This document shows, one piece after another, positions 14,911 through 22,369 of a stretch of 64,000 nt of DNA (within the stretch, counting starts at the first letter, position 1; each line of letters opens with the position of its first letter). This stretch comes from Nocardia amamiensis. GTDB lineage: Bacteria > Actinomycetota > Actinomycetes > Mycobacteriales > Mycobacteriaceae. The notes below the pieces were generated by a model, which saw only the letters and a program-made list of their open reading frames with translations, had not been told where the DNA came from and did not search any database. Location of the stretch: positions 1 to 64,000 of the forward strand of contig NZ_JADLQX010000030.1 of assembly GCF_015477605.1 (NCBI RefSeq). The letters run 5' to 3'. The position numbers and the translations under genes are program-made.

Positions 14911-14945
14911 AAGGCCCCTGCCGAGTCCCAGTCGGCAGGGGCCTT
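14911..14945 (+). terminator. Terminator after the transfer operon
   Basis: A perfect 14-bp stem, AAGGCCCCTGCCGA (14911-14924) with TCGGCAGGGGCCTT (14932-14945), and a 7-base loop. It lies 28 bases after the operon's last stop. There is no long T run, as is usual in actinobacteria. Confidence 0.85.
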
Positions 14946-15026
14946 CGCGTGCCTGAAGCGGGATCACGTCCAGGCCCGTCTTATTCTTCGCCTCCCGCCC
15001 GCCGACCGGAACGCCGGGCGGGGTTT

Positions 15027-15218
15027 TGTCCCTGGTGCGGGGGCGCGTGCGCCTCCGCCGGGGCAGGCCACCGGCCTGCCCCGATAACGCCTGCTCTTCC
15101 CGCGCAGAGGCTCACGGGTCAAGGGTGGCCGCAGGCCATCGGCGTAGCCGACGCCGCAGGCGCCCTTGAGGCGTGAGTGGCGCGGGAACACAATGCAGGC
15201 GACCCCGCACCAGGGACA
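15027..15218. repeat. Long imperfect hairpin A in the 1.6-kb non-coding region
   Basis: Perfect 16-bp arms TGTCCCTGGTGCGGGG (15027-15042) and CCCCGCACCAGGGACA (15203-15218) enclose further imperfect pairing. A side hairpin GGGGCAGGCC/GGCCTGCCCC sits at about 15059-15081. The apex (15119-15170) contains TCAAGGGTG and CGCCCTTGA. The reverse complement of this apex closely resembles the apex of hairpin B. The whole 14884-16496 stretch has no credible gene. Confidence 0.8.
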
Positions 15219-15485
15219 CGCGGCCGAAGGCCGCGCACGGCGCACCGCGCCGCCATTCCAGGCGATTGCCGACCGGTAACAGAGATCTGCACGGGAGACT
15301 CCGAAGCGGATCTCGAAATCCTTCCATCCCTCCAGCCCAGCACCAGAGACTGGGGCTGGATTCCCGTGCTCTGATTGCGGGTCCGGCAGTTGATCTTGCG
15401 ATCTGCCTGAGTGCGAAAACCCGGCGAGAACCGGGTAAAACGCCTGCGAAAAGGGGAGACAACTTGTCGCAACTTTTCGCAGGTG

Positions 15486-15659
15486 CACCTCACCCCCGCC
15501 TACCTCCCTGACCTGCGGAGACGACGCTGCGCGTCGTTGAATCCCTCCACCCACCCAGTTCCACATCTCATACCCACTTCGTGCGCACGAGATGTGGAAC
15601 TGGGTGGGTGGAGGGATTCAAGATCAAATCAGGTCAGGGAGGTAGGCGGGGGTGAGGTG
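15486..15659. repeat. Large nested inverted repeat (cruciform), candidate transfer or replication site
   Basis: The outer arms are 30 bp and perfect (15486-15515 and 15630-15659). The inner arms are 33 bp and perfect (15537-15569 and 15589-15621). The centre holds a TCGTGCGCACGA palindrome. The left gap between outer and inner arms has its own ACGACGC/GCGTCGT hairpin; the right gap is 8 AT-rich bases. Such size and perfection are beyond a terminator. It could be an origin of transfer, a lagging-strand start, or a cis-acting locus for the coupling ATPase. Confidence 0.9.
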
Positions 15660-15885
15660 AAAAGAAGAGATGGTTGCGTTGGAGTGGGTATCGGTAGGTT
15701 TGCGAGTGGGTTGCGTTGGGAGACGATTCCAGCTGGTCGACTCGTCTGCGTCGGCTGCGGTCTACTGAACCGCGGCTCGGGATCGGCGCCGGAAATGCCT
15801 GGCGCGCTTTGTCATCGAGGTGGTGCGCGAGCGCTTGGGCGCCCGCGTCCGCGAGCTGAAGCTCGCGCTGTCCGGCGCGCGGGGT

Positions 15886-16051
15886 GTGCTGGGTGCTCCT
15901 CCGGTATGGCCTTATCCGGGGCTATCACGACGACAACGACCATCAAGGGCGCTTCGCGTCGCCTGCGGCGATGGCCTGGCGGCCGCACCCTTGACGCCCG
16001 CCGCCGTCGTGATCGAGTCGCCCCAGGCCATACCGGAGGAGCACCCAGCAC
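15886..16051. repeat. Long hairpin B, inverted relative of hairpin A
   Basis: Perfect 26-bp arms (15886-15911 and 16026-16051) enclose a second pairing, ATCACGAC with GTCGTGAT. The apex (15943-15994) carries TCAAGGGCG, CTGCGGCG, GATGGCCTG and ACCCTTGA in the same order as the reverse complement of hairpin A's apex. A and B are therefore two copies in opposite orientation, one on each side of the nested inverted repeat. Confidence 0.85.
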
Positions 16052-16398
16052 GAGCCCGAAGCGCGCGCTATGAACCGAGGAAAGCTGCGCAGCCACAGGG
16101 CTGCGAGGCGGGGCTCTGCCCCAGCACCCCGCCCTCGCCGGGAGGCAGGGCCACCCAGAGGGGCACGGGTGCGCCCGCGGAAGTCGGCTGGTCTACCGCG
16201 GCTCGAATGCAGGCGGGCCAGTGCCGAGCCGCTGAGTTGGCCTGTCCGGCAGCAACTTTGCAGCATCGGAAACAGCTATCGATCGGCAGTCGTGCAGGTG
16301 CGGGGTTGATCGGCGGGGAATCCGGTCTACCGCCCGCGGGCGAAAACGGGCAAAAACGGCCGTTTTCGTGGACACGTCTTGTCGGCAGATCGGAGATG

Positions 16399-16470
16399 TG
16401 TATGGGCGGTTATGTGTCGCCCATACATTGCCCATACACGCGTATGTAGCGTGTACACCTCGGTATGGGC
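16399..16470. repeat. TGTATGGGC site cluster upstream of parA (partition-site candidate)
   Basis: The 9-mer TGTATGGGC occurs at 16399-16407, in reverse (GCCCATACA) at 16419-16427 and 16430-16438, and as GGTATGGGC at 16462-16470. All lie within 100 bases upstream of parA. Clustered short repeats beside parA act as plasmid centromeres and as autoregulatory operators. Bases 16052-16398, between hairpin B and this array, show only GC-rich partial hairpins. Confidence 0.75.
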
Positions 16471-16496
16471 GTGCTGAGCCGCTACGGTCCAGACCC

Positions 16497-17300
16497 ATGC
16501 GCATCTATGCAGTCGCGAACCAAAAGGGTGGTGTCGGCAAAACGGTCGACACGATCAACCTGGCCGCCGGATTGGCCGAACACGGTCGCCGCGTGCTGGC
16601 CATCGACTGGGATCCGCAAGGGCATCTCACCGAAGCGGTCGGCGCGCAGCCGGCGGGCGGGGCCTCGCTGGCTCGGGCGCTGCTGGGGCAGTGGAGCGGC
16701 GAGCTTGCCGAGCTGGTGCAGCAGGTCGCCGGCGGTTTGTTCGTGATCCCGACCAGCGATGACATGTTCTTGTTGGAACCGCAGATGTACGGCCGCTCAG
16801 GCCGGGAGTATCTGCTGAGCCGGTTCCTCGATGCCCTGGTCGGGATCTTCGATGACGTGGTGATCGATTGCCCGCCGTCGCTGGGTGCGCTCAACGACAA
16901 CGCGCTGGTCGCCACCCGCCGCCGTCCCGACAACGACCAGGTGCAGGGAACGATCGTGATCCCGGTGCAGGCGGAGGACTCGAGCATCCGGGCGTTGCGG
17001 TTGTTCCTGCGGCAGATCACGACCTTGCAGGAGGCGCTGGGCATCCAGCTCGACGTCGCGGGCTTGATCGTGAACCTCTACGACGGACGCAAGGGGCGCA
17101 TCGCGACGTCGACGCTCGAGGCGTTCCAGGCGCACCCGTTGGGTGTGCTGGCGGTGTTCAAGGACCTCAAGGAGGTCCGCGAGGCGTGGCGGTTGCGGAC
17201 CACGGTGATCGCACACGCGCCGGAGAGCGAGACCGCCAACGGGTTCCGTGCGCTGGTCGGCCGTCTCGATCCGGAGCTTGCTTCGGTGGTGACGTCGTGA
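16497..17300 (+). CDS. parA: ParA-type plasmid partition ATPase
   Basis: 267 residues. The deviant Walker A KGGVGKT is at 10-16, Walker A' around DWDPQGH at 37-43 and Walker B VVIDCPPS near 121-128. This is the small ParA type with no N-terminal DNA-binding domain. It uses ATP-dependent, non-specific DNA binding to move plasmid copies apart with its partner. ATG 16497 begins at MRIYAVANQ; the longer open frame upstream lies in the site array. It overlaps the next gene by 4 bases, forming a par operon. Confidence 0.92.
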   Translation: MRIYAVANQKGGVGKTVDTINLAAGLAEHGRRVLAIDWDPQGHLTEAVGAQPAGGASLARALLGQWSGELAELVQQVAGGLFVIPTSDDMFLLEPQMYGRSGREYLLSRFLDALVGIFDDVVIDCPPSLGALNDNALVATRRRPDNDQVQGTIVIPVQAEDSSIRALRLFLRQITTLQEALGIQLDVAGLIVNLYDGRKGRIATSTLEAFQAHPLGVLAVFKDLKEVREAWRLRTTVIAHAPESETANGFRALVGRLDPELASVVTS

Positions 17301-17719
17301 CCGGCCGCGGTCGCGGGCAGCTGCCGGGCCCGGATCTGTCCGGCACTGATCCGAACGAGGTCCTGCGGTCGCGGATCGACCTGAATGTTCCGGTGAACCC
17401 GCCGCCGTCCACACCTGCCCATACACAGGTAAGGGCGGGTGGAGAGCGTGTACGGACGGGTAAGGGCGGTACCCGTCCTGATCCGGAGGGGATGCGCCGC
17501 GCCTCGTTCTACATCACCCGGGAGGCGGCAGACGCCCTCGAGCGTGCCGCCGACAAGATCGTGCAGCTGCTCGGCGACGGCACACCGCGGCACGTCGCCT
17601 TGTCGGCGCTGCTGCTGGCAGGCGCCGAACAGGTCGACGCCGTCGCGCAGGAGCTGGCCCGCCAGCGCGCCGCCGAGCTCGCCGCACGACTGGCCGCGTT
17701 GCCGCCCATACCCGAGTAA
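17297..17719 (+). CDS. Small ParB-like partition DNA-binding protein
   Basis: 140 residues from GTG 17297, which overlaps the parA stop. The N-terminal 70 residues are proline/glycine-rich and basic. Residues 75-130 read as a ribbon-helix-helix module (RRASFYITREAADALE, then helices). It is not a long ParB with CTPase domain, but matches the small centromere-binding partners of ParA-Ib systems. GCCCATACAC at 17417-17426 and related words lie inside its own reading frame. It presumably binds the repeated sites and represses its operon. Confidence 0.75.
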   Translation: MTGRGRGQLPGPDLSGTDPNEVLRSRIDLNVPVNPPPSTPAHTQVRAGGERVRTGKGGTRPDPEGMRRASFYITREAADALERAADKIVQLLGDGTPRHVALSALLLAGAEQVDAVAQELARQRAAELAARLAALPPIPE

Positions 17720-17754
17720 CACGCGCCCGTACACAGGTACGGGCGTGTATGGGC
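17704..17754. repeat. Second TGTATGGGC-type array at the end of the par operon
   Basis: GCCCATACC (17704), then GCCCGTACACAGGTACGGGC (17725-17744), an inverted pair, then TGTATGGGC (17746-17754). The words match those upstream of parA, so the par genes are bracketed by the same sites. Bases 17755-17931 show nothing further. Confidence 0.7.
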
Positions 17755-17931
17755 AGATATGGACGGCACCGCGGAAGGTTGGTCGGCCGAAAGGTCGCGG
17801 CAAGAGCGCACTGTGATGGACTGCGGGACAGTTCGGGACGTCTGTCCTGAAACGGTTGCGAGTGTTGACCAGTCGGGTTTCGGGCCCGCCGGTGCCGATC
17901 GAGCGACGTCCGCTGCGGGTGGTGGCTGGTT

Positions 17932-18423
17932 GTGACTACGGTTACCGGGGTGAGTGACGCTCGAGGTCCTAAACGCGATGGTGATCTGACCGATGAGCAG
18001 GCTGCTGTTCTGCTGCGTTCGTTCACCGAAACCATCACCGAGGCCGGGGATATTGCGCAGATGCTGTCGCGGTACGTCCAGGCCGGCGGGCGGGACTGGG
18101 AGACCTACGAACGGTTACTGGATCATTGGGCCCGCCAGGGGTTGAAGATGGTGTTCTCCGGGCGCGGCGCTCTGCGCCCGGAACTGGGAGCGTTGTCGGA
18201 TCGACTGATCACGCAAGCCGCGGGCGACGCTGCTCCGGTCACCGGGATGCGTGAGCATCTGCACCGGAAGTTGGCCGCCGCGGTGCTGGCCATGGTGTGG
18301 TACGCGGGCGAGCATCACCTGATCGAGGCCGAAGACTGGCCCGAGGAGTTGGCCGCCATCGTCCTCGCCGCCGTGCGATCCGCGCCCGGGATCAACGAAG
18401 ACGCGATGATGAAAAACCTGTAG
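17932..18423 (+). CDS. Hypothetical helical plasmid protein
   Basis: 163 residues from GTG 17932. It is helical throughout, with no membrane segment or cysteine pattern. The first 20 residues are charged and flexible. Residues 28-160 look like a compact helical bundle (LLRSFTETITEAGDIAQML). No family recognised. It converges with the next gene across 21 bases. Confidence 0.65.
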   Translation: MTTVTGVSDARGPKRDGDLTDEQAAVLLRSFTETITEAGDIAQMLSRYVQAGGRDWETYERLLDHWARQGLKMVFSGRGALRPELGALSDRLITQAAGDAAPVTGMREHLHRKLAAAVLAMVWYAGEHHLIEAEDWPEELAAIVLAAVRSAPGINEDAMMKNL

Positions 18424-18444
18424 ACCCCGAGCCGAATGGCGCGG

Positions 18445-19638
18445 TCAGCCGACGCCCATGTCTTTGCGGGCCCGGTGCTGCTGGGCGTGGTACTCGCGGC
18501 CGTAGGCGACGGCGGCGGCGACGACGGTGGCGGCGGGTTTGTCGGCCCACCGGTCGATGGCCATGCGCGCGAGGGTGCCCGCGGGCAGCCGGTACGCCTT
18601 GATCGGGATGTTCAGGCTTCCGACCACCGACATCATCCGCATGACGCGAGTAGTGGCATTCGCCCGGCCGGGCAGCTCGGCGAGCACTTGCTCGCGGGCC
18701 TGGTCCAGGGTGTCGGCGTGATGCTGCTGGGCGTCGGTGAGCAGCTGGTCGAGCCGATCGGCGTAGGACGGCGGCAGATAGAAACTGACCACCGATCCGG
18801 CCGGGAACGTGCCCGCGCGGTTGGCGCGCTGCTGCTCGCGCATCCGGTCGGCGTAGCGGACCAGCTCGAGGTGGCCCGGCCGCGCCCTGTCCAGCAGATC
18901 GGTCACCGCGGCGGCAATGCAGTCGGAACTGCTGGCCAGCGGCCGTTGATTGGGTGTGTTCCATTGCGGATCGGTGAGGGTCAGCTGCTGGCGCCACGTA
19001 TTCACCGTGCGGGCCTGCGCCGAGGTCAGGCGCCCGGTGGAGTAGTGGCACGACGCGGTTTCCTCACCGCCGCCGTCCTCGTCGTCGGGCTGCTCGTCGG
19101 TCTCCGCCTCCGGAATAGTTTCCATATGGGAACTATAACCGCGTGGGCGGGTCGATGGCCGGACCGGTGGCAGGTCGGGCCGGGGCGGCAATGCCAGGGC
19201 GTCCCAGACCATCCGGTCGAGCACGTCGTCGTCGCGGTTGCGGTAGCTCGCGTACAGCGTGGCGCGGAGATCCTCGGGTAGGGCCGCGGCGTAGGTCTCC
19301 ATGCGGCGCCGCGTCAGCTTCACCACGACCTCGCCGCCAACCTCCAGTTCGATCCGGCCGCGCATGACGTCGTACCAGCCGTGTTCCCATTCCGGGCGCA
19401 GCATTTCGACCGCCGTGTGGATGGTTCCGCCGGCGTGGGAGTCGAACAGGTACTCCATGCCCCAGTGCGAGCCGAGCGCGTAGGCGATCTGCCCGCTGCC
19501 CATGGCCGCGAGCAGGAACCGCTGATCTTCGGTCAGGCCGTGCAAGGTTTCGATATGGGTAGCTTTCTCGGTGTTCAGGAGGTGTCGCGGGTCCGCATCG
19601 CTGCCGTAGAACATCACCGGCGAACGAAGAGCATCCAT
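18445..19638 (-). CDS. Two-part plasmid protein with an internal promoter and start
   Basis: 397 residues if read from ATG 19638. The N-terminal part (1-170) is a mixed helix/strand region without known motif. It is followed by an acidic linker (DEQPDDEDGGGEE) and a C-terminal part (240-397) with a YLPPSYADRLDQLL helix and basic segments. A second ATG at 19125 (METIPEA) has TATAGT placed exactly as TAAAGT is before ATG 19638, with no ribosome site in either case. So a 227-residue form is probably also made from a leaderless transcript. Function unknown; the C-terminal half may bind DNA. Confidence 0.62.
   Translation of the reverse strand: MDALRSPVMFYGSDADPRHLLNTEKATHIETLHGLTEDQRFLLAAMGSGQIAYALGSHWGMEYLFDSHAGGTIHTAVEMLRPEWEHGWYDVMRGRIELEVGGEVVVKLTRRRMETYAAALPEDLRATLYASYRNRDDDVLDRMVWDALALPPRPDLPPVRPSTRPRGYSSHMETIPEAETDEQPDDEDGGGEETASCHYSTGRLTSAQARTVNTWRQQLTLTDPQWNTPNQRPLASSSDCIAAAVTDLLDRARPGHLELVRYADRMREQQRANRAGTFPAGSVVSFYLPPSYADRLDQLLTDAQQHHADTLDQAREQVLAELPGRANATTRVMRMMSVVGSLNIPIKAYRLPAGTLARMAIDRWADKPAATVVAAAVAYGREYHAQQHRARKDMGVG
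19123..19137 (-). promoter_or_regulatory. Leaderless-type promoter inside the 18445-19638 gene
   Basis: On the minus strand TATAGT (19137-19132) is followed by TCCCAT and then ATG (19125). This -10 box to ATG distance fits a transcript starting at the A of ATG. The surrounding word AGTTCCCATATGGAAACT is an imperfect palindrome centred on CATATG. Confidence 0.6.
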
Positions 19639-19650
19639 ATGGATACTTTA
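19636..19650 (-). promoter_or_regulatory. Leaderless-type promoter/operator of the 18445-19638 gene
   Basis: Minus strand TAAAGT-ATCCAT-ATG (19650-19636). The 15-mer AAAGTATCCATATGG here also occurs, in the same orientation, at 282-268 and 20757-20743. The -10 box, start codon and palindrome overlap, so a bound repressor would block initiation directly. Confidence 0.6.
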
Positions 19651-19681
19651 CCGGACCGTGCTCCGGATCTCGAGGGCGCGC

Positions 19682-20134
19682 TCACGAGGACCCGTCCCGA
19701 CGATCTGCAGCGTCACCACCACGGACCAGGCGCAGCGTGGGACGGGGCAGCTCGATGCCGAAGCCGTCCGCGACGTCGCGGTCCAGCTGCAGTTGCTTCT
19801 GCTTGGCTCCGTCTCGGCAGGATTGCGGCATTCCAGCGCACGCCAGGAACTTGTCGCCGGTGGCGGGGTCGGTCAGGATCTCGACCAGTCTGCGCAGCTC
19901 GAGCCAACCGTCGAACCCGCCGTTTCTTCCGGGCACGTGGGGGCGGTAGTCGGTCTCGCACAGCGCGCAGATCGGGGCGGTCCAGCCGTGCTCGCTCAGC
20001 AGGGCATCCAGCGCGCGGTCTTGGTTCACCCGCGGTGTGGTGCACCACCCGCACATGCACCAGGCGCGGACCTTCCGTCCGACGGGGGTGAATCCTGCGG
20101 GAAGGCAGATGCGGCGAGGGTTGGTCTCGGTCAT
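19682..20134 (-). CDS. Cysteine-rich zinc-finger-like plasmid protein
   Basis: 150 residues. Residues 20-70 contain WCMCGWCTT and, further on, CALCETDYRP, giving a CxC-x2-C plus CxxC arrangement typical of a zinc site. A second pair lies at CAGMPQSC near 100. The C-terminus is basic. ATG 20134 overlaps the upstream gene's stop by 4 bases. Likely nucleic-acid or protein binding; no named family. Confidence 0.65.
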   Translation of the reverse strand: MTETNPRRICLPAGFTPVGRKVRAWCMCGWCTTPRVNQDRALDALLSEHGWTAPICALCETDYRPHVPGRNGGFDGWLELRRLVEILTDPATGDKFLACAGMPQSCRDGAKQKQLQLDRDVADGFGIELPRPTLRLVRGGDAADRRDGSS

Positions 20135-20661
20135 CGGGCCCACCGCTCGTGTGCGGCCTGGCGGCTCATGCCCGCGGCTTTGCCGATCGCGTCCCACGAC
20201 GCCCCATCGGCGCGGGCCTGGCGCACGGCCTCGGTGAGCCGGGCCTGCGCGGCGGTGACCTCGGCGGCGGCCAGCTCGACCGGGTACGTGCCCCGGAAGG
20301 GCGCGATGTGCTGCTCCCAGGAGCGCATGATCAGGTCTTGGGCGTCCTCGCTGAGACCCCACGGGCCCGGGGCGTATACGCGCTGGTGGGCGGCGTCTTG
20401 CTCGGCCTCGGTCGTGACCCGCGTCCACTCCGGGCCGCTCCAGCACCGCCGGTATCGGGAATCGGAGCAGTCGGTGCAGATCGCACGGAAGGCGACCACC
20501 TCATCCCAGGAACGGGTTTGCCACTCACTGACATCGAGCTCCGTGCCATCGCCGCGCTCAGTCACGGTCGGCCCACCCGACCATCCCGACCCGTACCAAC
20601 CATCGGCGAAGATGTGCACGACCACGCCCTCGTGCCGACCGTCCTCGGTGACCCGTCCCAT
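20131..20661 (-). CDS. Plasmid protein with C-terminal helix-turn-helix
   Basis: 176 residues from ATG 20661, which has GGGGAGA upstream. The N-terminal part has a CTDCSDSRYRRC segment (about 55-66), and residues 130-176 end in a helix-turn-helix (ASWDAIGKAAGMSRQAAHER). First gene of a minus-strand pair with 19682-20134. A perfect 18-bp inverted repeat lies 28 bases upstream and may be its own operator. Confidence 0.68.
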   Translation of the reverse strand: MGRVTEDGRHEGVVVHIFADGWYGSGWSGGPTVTERGDGTELDVSEWQTRSWDEVVAFRAICTDCSDSRYRRCWSGPEWTRVTTEAEQDAAHQRVYAPGPWGLSEDAQDLIMRSWEQHIAPFRGTYPVELAAAEVTAAQARLTEAVRQARADGASWDAIGKAAGMSRQAAHERWAR

Positions 20662-20688
20662 GTCTCCCCTGCCTCTCAGATGCGATGA

Positions 20689-20706
20689 TGTCAGGATTTC
20701 CTGACA
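20689..20706. promoter_or_regulatory. 18-bp inverted-repeat operator
   Basis: TGTCAGGATTTCCTGACA has perfect 8-bp arms with a TT spacer. It sits in the leader of the 20661-to-19682 operon, as expected for a site bound by a dimeric repressor. Confidence 0.6.
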
Positions 20707-20742
20707 CGAACAAGAATACCTGCATAGCGAGCATAAAACTAA

Positions 20743-20757
20743 CCATATGGATACTTT
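20743..20757. promoter_or_regulatory. Third copy of the CCATATGGATACTTT word
   Basis: Identical 15-mer to 268-282 and 19636-19650. Here it is in the divergent gap between 20661 and 21018. Bases 20758-21017 contain G-rich sequence and a short open frame (20747-21013) that does not look like a protein. Confidence 0.6.
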
Positions 20758-21017
20758 TATGCTGAAAAGTGGACCCCTCCCTGGGCGCCCCCGGAGACCC
20801 CCTGGCACCCCCGGGTGTGGGGTGGGTGGCCGGTTCCAGGGGGTGGATCGAGGTAGTTTCGCGCGTGGAGGCGGCATGTGCGGTCCAGTTGAGCGAAGAC
20901 TGGCGTTAGTGCCGGTAACTCCCGTTCGGCCCGACGCTCGGCCGATTTCACCGCTCCAATCGCCTAACCTTCCTGAAGTCGAACAGCCTTTTTCGGTCAC
21001 GAGAGGGATATGAAGCC

Positions 21018-21176
21018 ATGGCAGAGCATGAGCTCGAGTTTCCGGCGACCACCGCGGGAGACCAGGCGTCCGAAATCAAGCTCAAGCAGCTCGCGGACGA
21101 CCCGAATGTCTACGACCTTTGCATGATGGATCGCGGCAGTGAGGGCAACCTCATCACGTACAAGACCCGCGACTGA
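21018..21176 (+). CDS. Small acidic plasmid protein
   Basis: 52 residues from ATG 21018, with GAGAGGGA upstream. Contains KLKQLADDPNVYDLCMMDRG and ends TYKTRD. Third-position GC is high as in its neighbours, and the ribosome site is good. It would be missed by length cut-offs. Function unknown. Confidence 0.55.
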   Translation: MAEHELEFPATTAGDQASEIKLKQLADDPNVYDLCMMDRGSEGNLITYKTRD

Positions 21177-21206
21177 CCGCCGGTAACGACACGTTAACTT
21201 GGCCTA

Positions 21207-21459
21207 GGCCCGTGGGGTCCAGATTCCCGAGATCCGGCGCTTGCCCGATGTGCAGCGCCTTGACCTGCTGATTTCCCTGGTAGCAGTCCATTTCTGCGAA
21301 AACTGGCGGTAGCGGGTTACCGCACATAGCTGCGGCCTATGCGCGATAGCCCCGTCTACGAACTGGACAAATGCTGCGGCGGGGTCGGGCCGACTCCGGA
21401 AACTATGTGCGGTAGGCCGGGCTTACCGCCAGATCCGGCGGAGTTGGACCCCACGGGCC
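21207..21459. repeat. Nested cruciform in the second non-coding region
   Basis: Three pairs of perfect arms are nested. GGCCCGTGGGGTCCA (21207-21221) pairs with 21445-21459. CTGGCGGTA (21303-21311) pairs with 21424-21432. ACCGCACATAG (21319-21329) pairs with 21403-21413. The centre is about 21366. Bases 21177-22369 hold no credible gene other than structured DNA. Confidence 0.78.
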
Positions 21460-21563
21460 GAGGCATGGGTGCAAAGGGTGTGCCATCGCATACCCCGAGG
21501 GGGTTATCAGGGGTAGGAACCGAATACGCCAGAAAGGGGCCGTGGACATGGTGTGTCCGTCGA

Positions 21564-21620
21564 CAGTCGAGCACGGGCGAGCCCAGTCGAGCCCAGTCGA
21601 GCCCAGTCGAGCACGGGCGA
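21564..21620. repeat. Tandem 10-bp iterons
   Basis: The unit GCCCAGTCGA occurs three times in a row (21581-21610), flanked on both sides by GCACGGGCGA (21571-21580 and 21611-21620) and preceded by CAGTCGA. Ten-base spacing puts every copy on the same face of the helix, which suits cooperative protein binding. From 21630 to 21990 there are further GC hairpins (for example CGCGCCGGGCGG pairing with CCGCCCGGCGCG) and long G and C runs. Confidence 0.75.
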
Positions 21621-21995
21621 GGTCTGTGCGGCATGAAGGCCCGCCCTGGTGGGTTACCGGTCATGTTCTGGGCGGGCCTGGCCATCACCGCGTGAAATGT
21701 GTGGATCACGGGGGATTCGCGCCGGGCGGATACACCCGGGGACCCGCCCGGCGCGAGTGAGGTTACCGGGCGGGCCCCTGGGCGTGTAGCCATCCTCTTG
21801 CGTTGTCACGAGTGACTGGAGCCGAGCCCGTGACGGCGGAGATTGTAATGGTCCTGCTCGTCCTGGTTGCTGAAACCGCCGGTTCGCGCGTGTCTCGGCG
21901 TGTCCTTCGGGGTGTGACGGGGTATCCGGCTGGCCCCACCCGGGGGGGTGGGCACCCGCCGCCCCCCCCGGAGGCCCCCTGCGGGGGATCCTGTT

Positions 21996-22058
21996 GCGTC
22001 ACACGAGAATCACGACTTCGGCCCCGGTGCAGGGCCGGGGCCGAAGCGGTAGTGACGC
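21996..22058. terminator. Strong two-tier hairpin, bidirectional terminator candidate
   Basis: Inner stem CTTCGGCCCCGG (22016-22027) with CCGGGGCCGAAG (22035-22046), 12 bp perfect with a 7-base loop. Outer stem GCGTCAC (21996-22002) with GTGACGC (22052-22058). Confidence 0.65.
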
Positions 22059-22304
22059 GGGTTCTCTCGACCACGAGGATCGAGGCTCTGCCGAGGTTAC
22101 CCCTGCTCACCTGGGTTTATGGGCATCCCCGCCCCGAGTGTGTCGTGGTCGGGGATCGGCACTTGACATGCCGGACCAAAGTGGCAGCCTCTCGGGTGAG
22201 ACCGGGGTCTGAGCTTGCGCGTTCGGGCACTGGTCGAAACGCCGCAGGTTCGGTCGTGACGCCAGGGCTGAGCCTGCGGTGTCGTGTTCAGAGGTGATGG
22301 CCAG

Positions 22305-22350
22305 GCCCGCCCGAACCTCCGCGATCGCAAATCAGCGAGGGCGGGCTTTT
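22305..22350 (+). terminator. Terminator downstream of the toxin-antitoxin genes
   Basis: GCCCGCCC (22305-22312) pairs with GGGCGGGC (22339-22346), followed by TTTT. The T run makes it act on plus-strand transcripts entering from the non-coding region; it may also stop the minus-strand antitoxin message. Confidence 0.6.
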
Positions 22351-22369
22351 GCGCGTATTCGGATCGCCT

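Noticed and set aside
15411..16449. Open frames of 200 or more codons in the 1.6-kb gap
   Set aside because: They run through the large inverted repeats and read as low-complexity Arg/Gly/Ala; no ribosome sites and no family resemblance.
20747..21013. 88-codon plus-strand frame starting at the CCATATGG word
   Set aside because: Its product is a Gly/Pro/Arg-rich string with no protein-like pattern; it lies over the divergent promoter and iteron DNA.
21564..21620. CRISPR-like array
   Set aside because: The 10-bp units are directly abutting without spacers, so this is an iteron cluster, not CRISPR.
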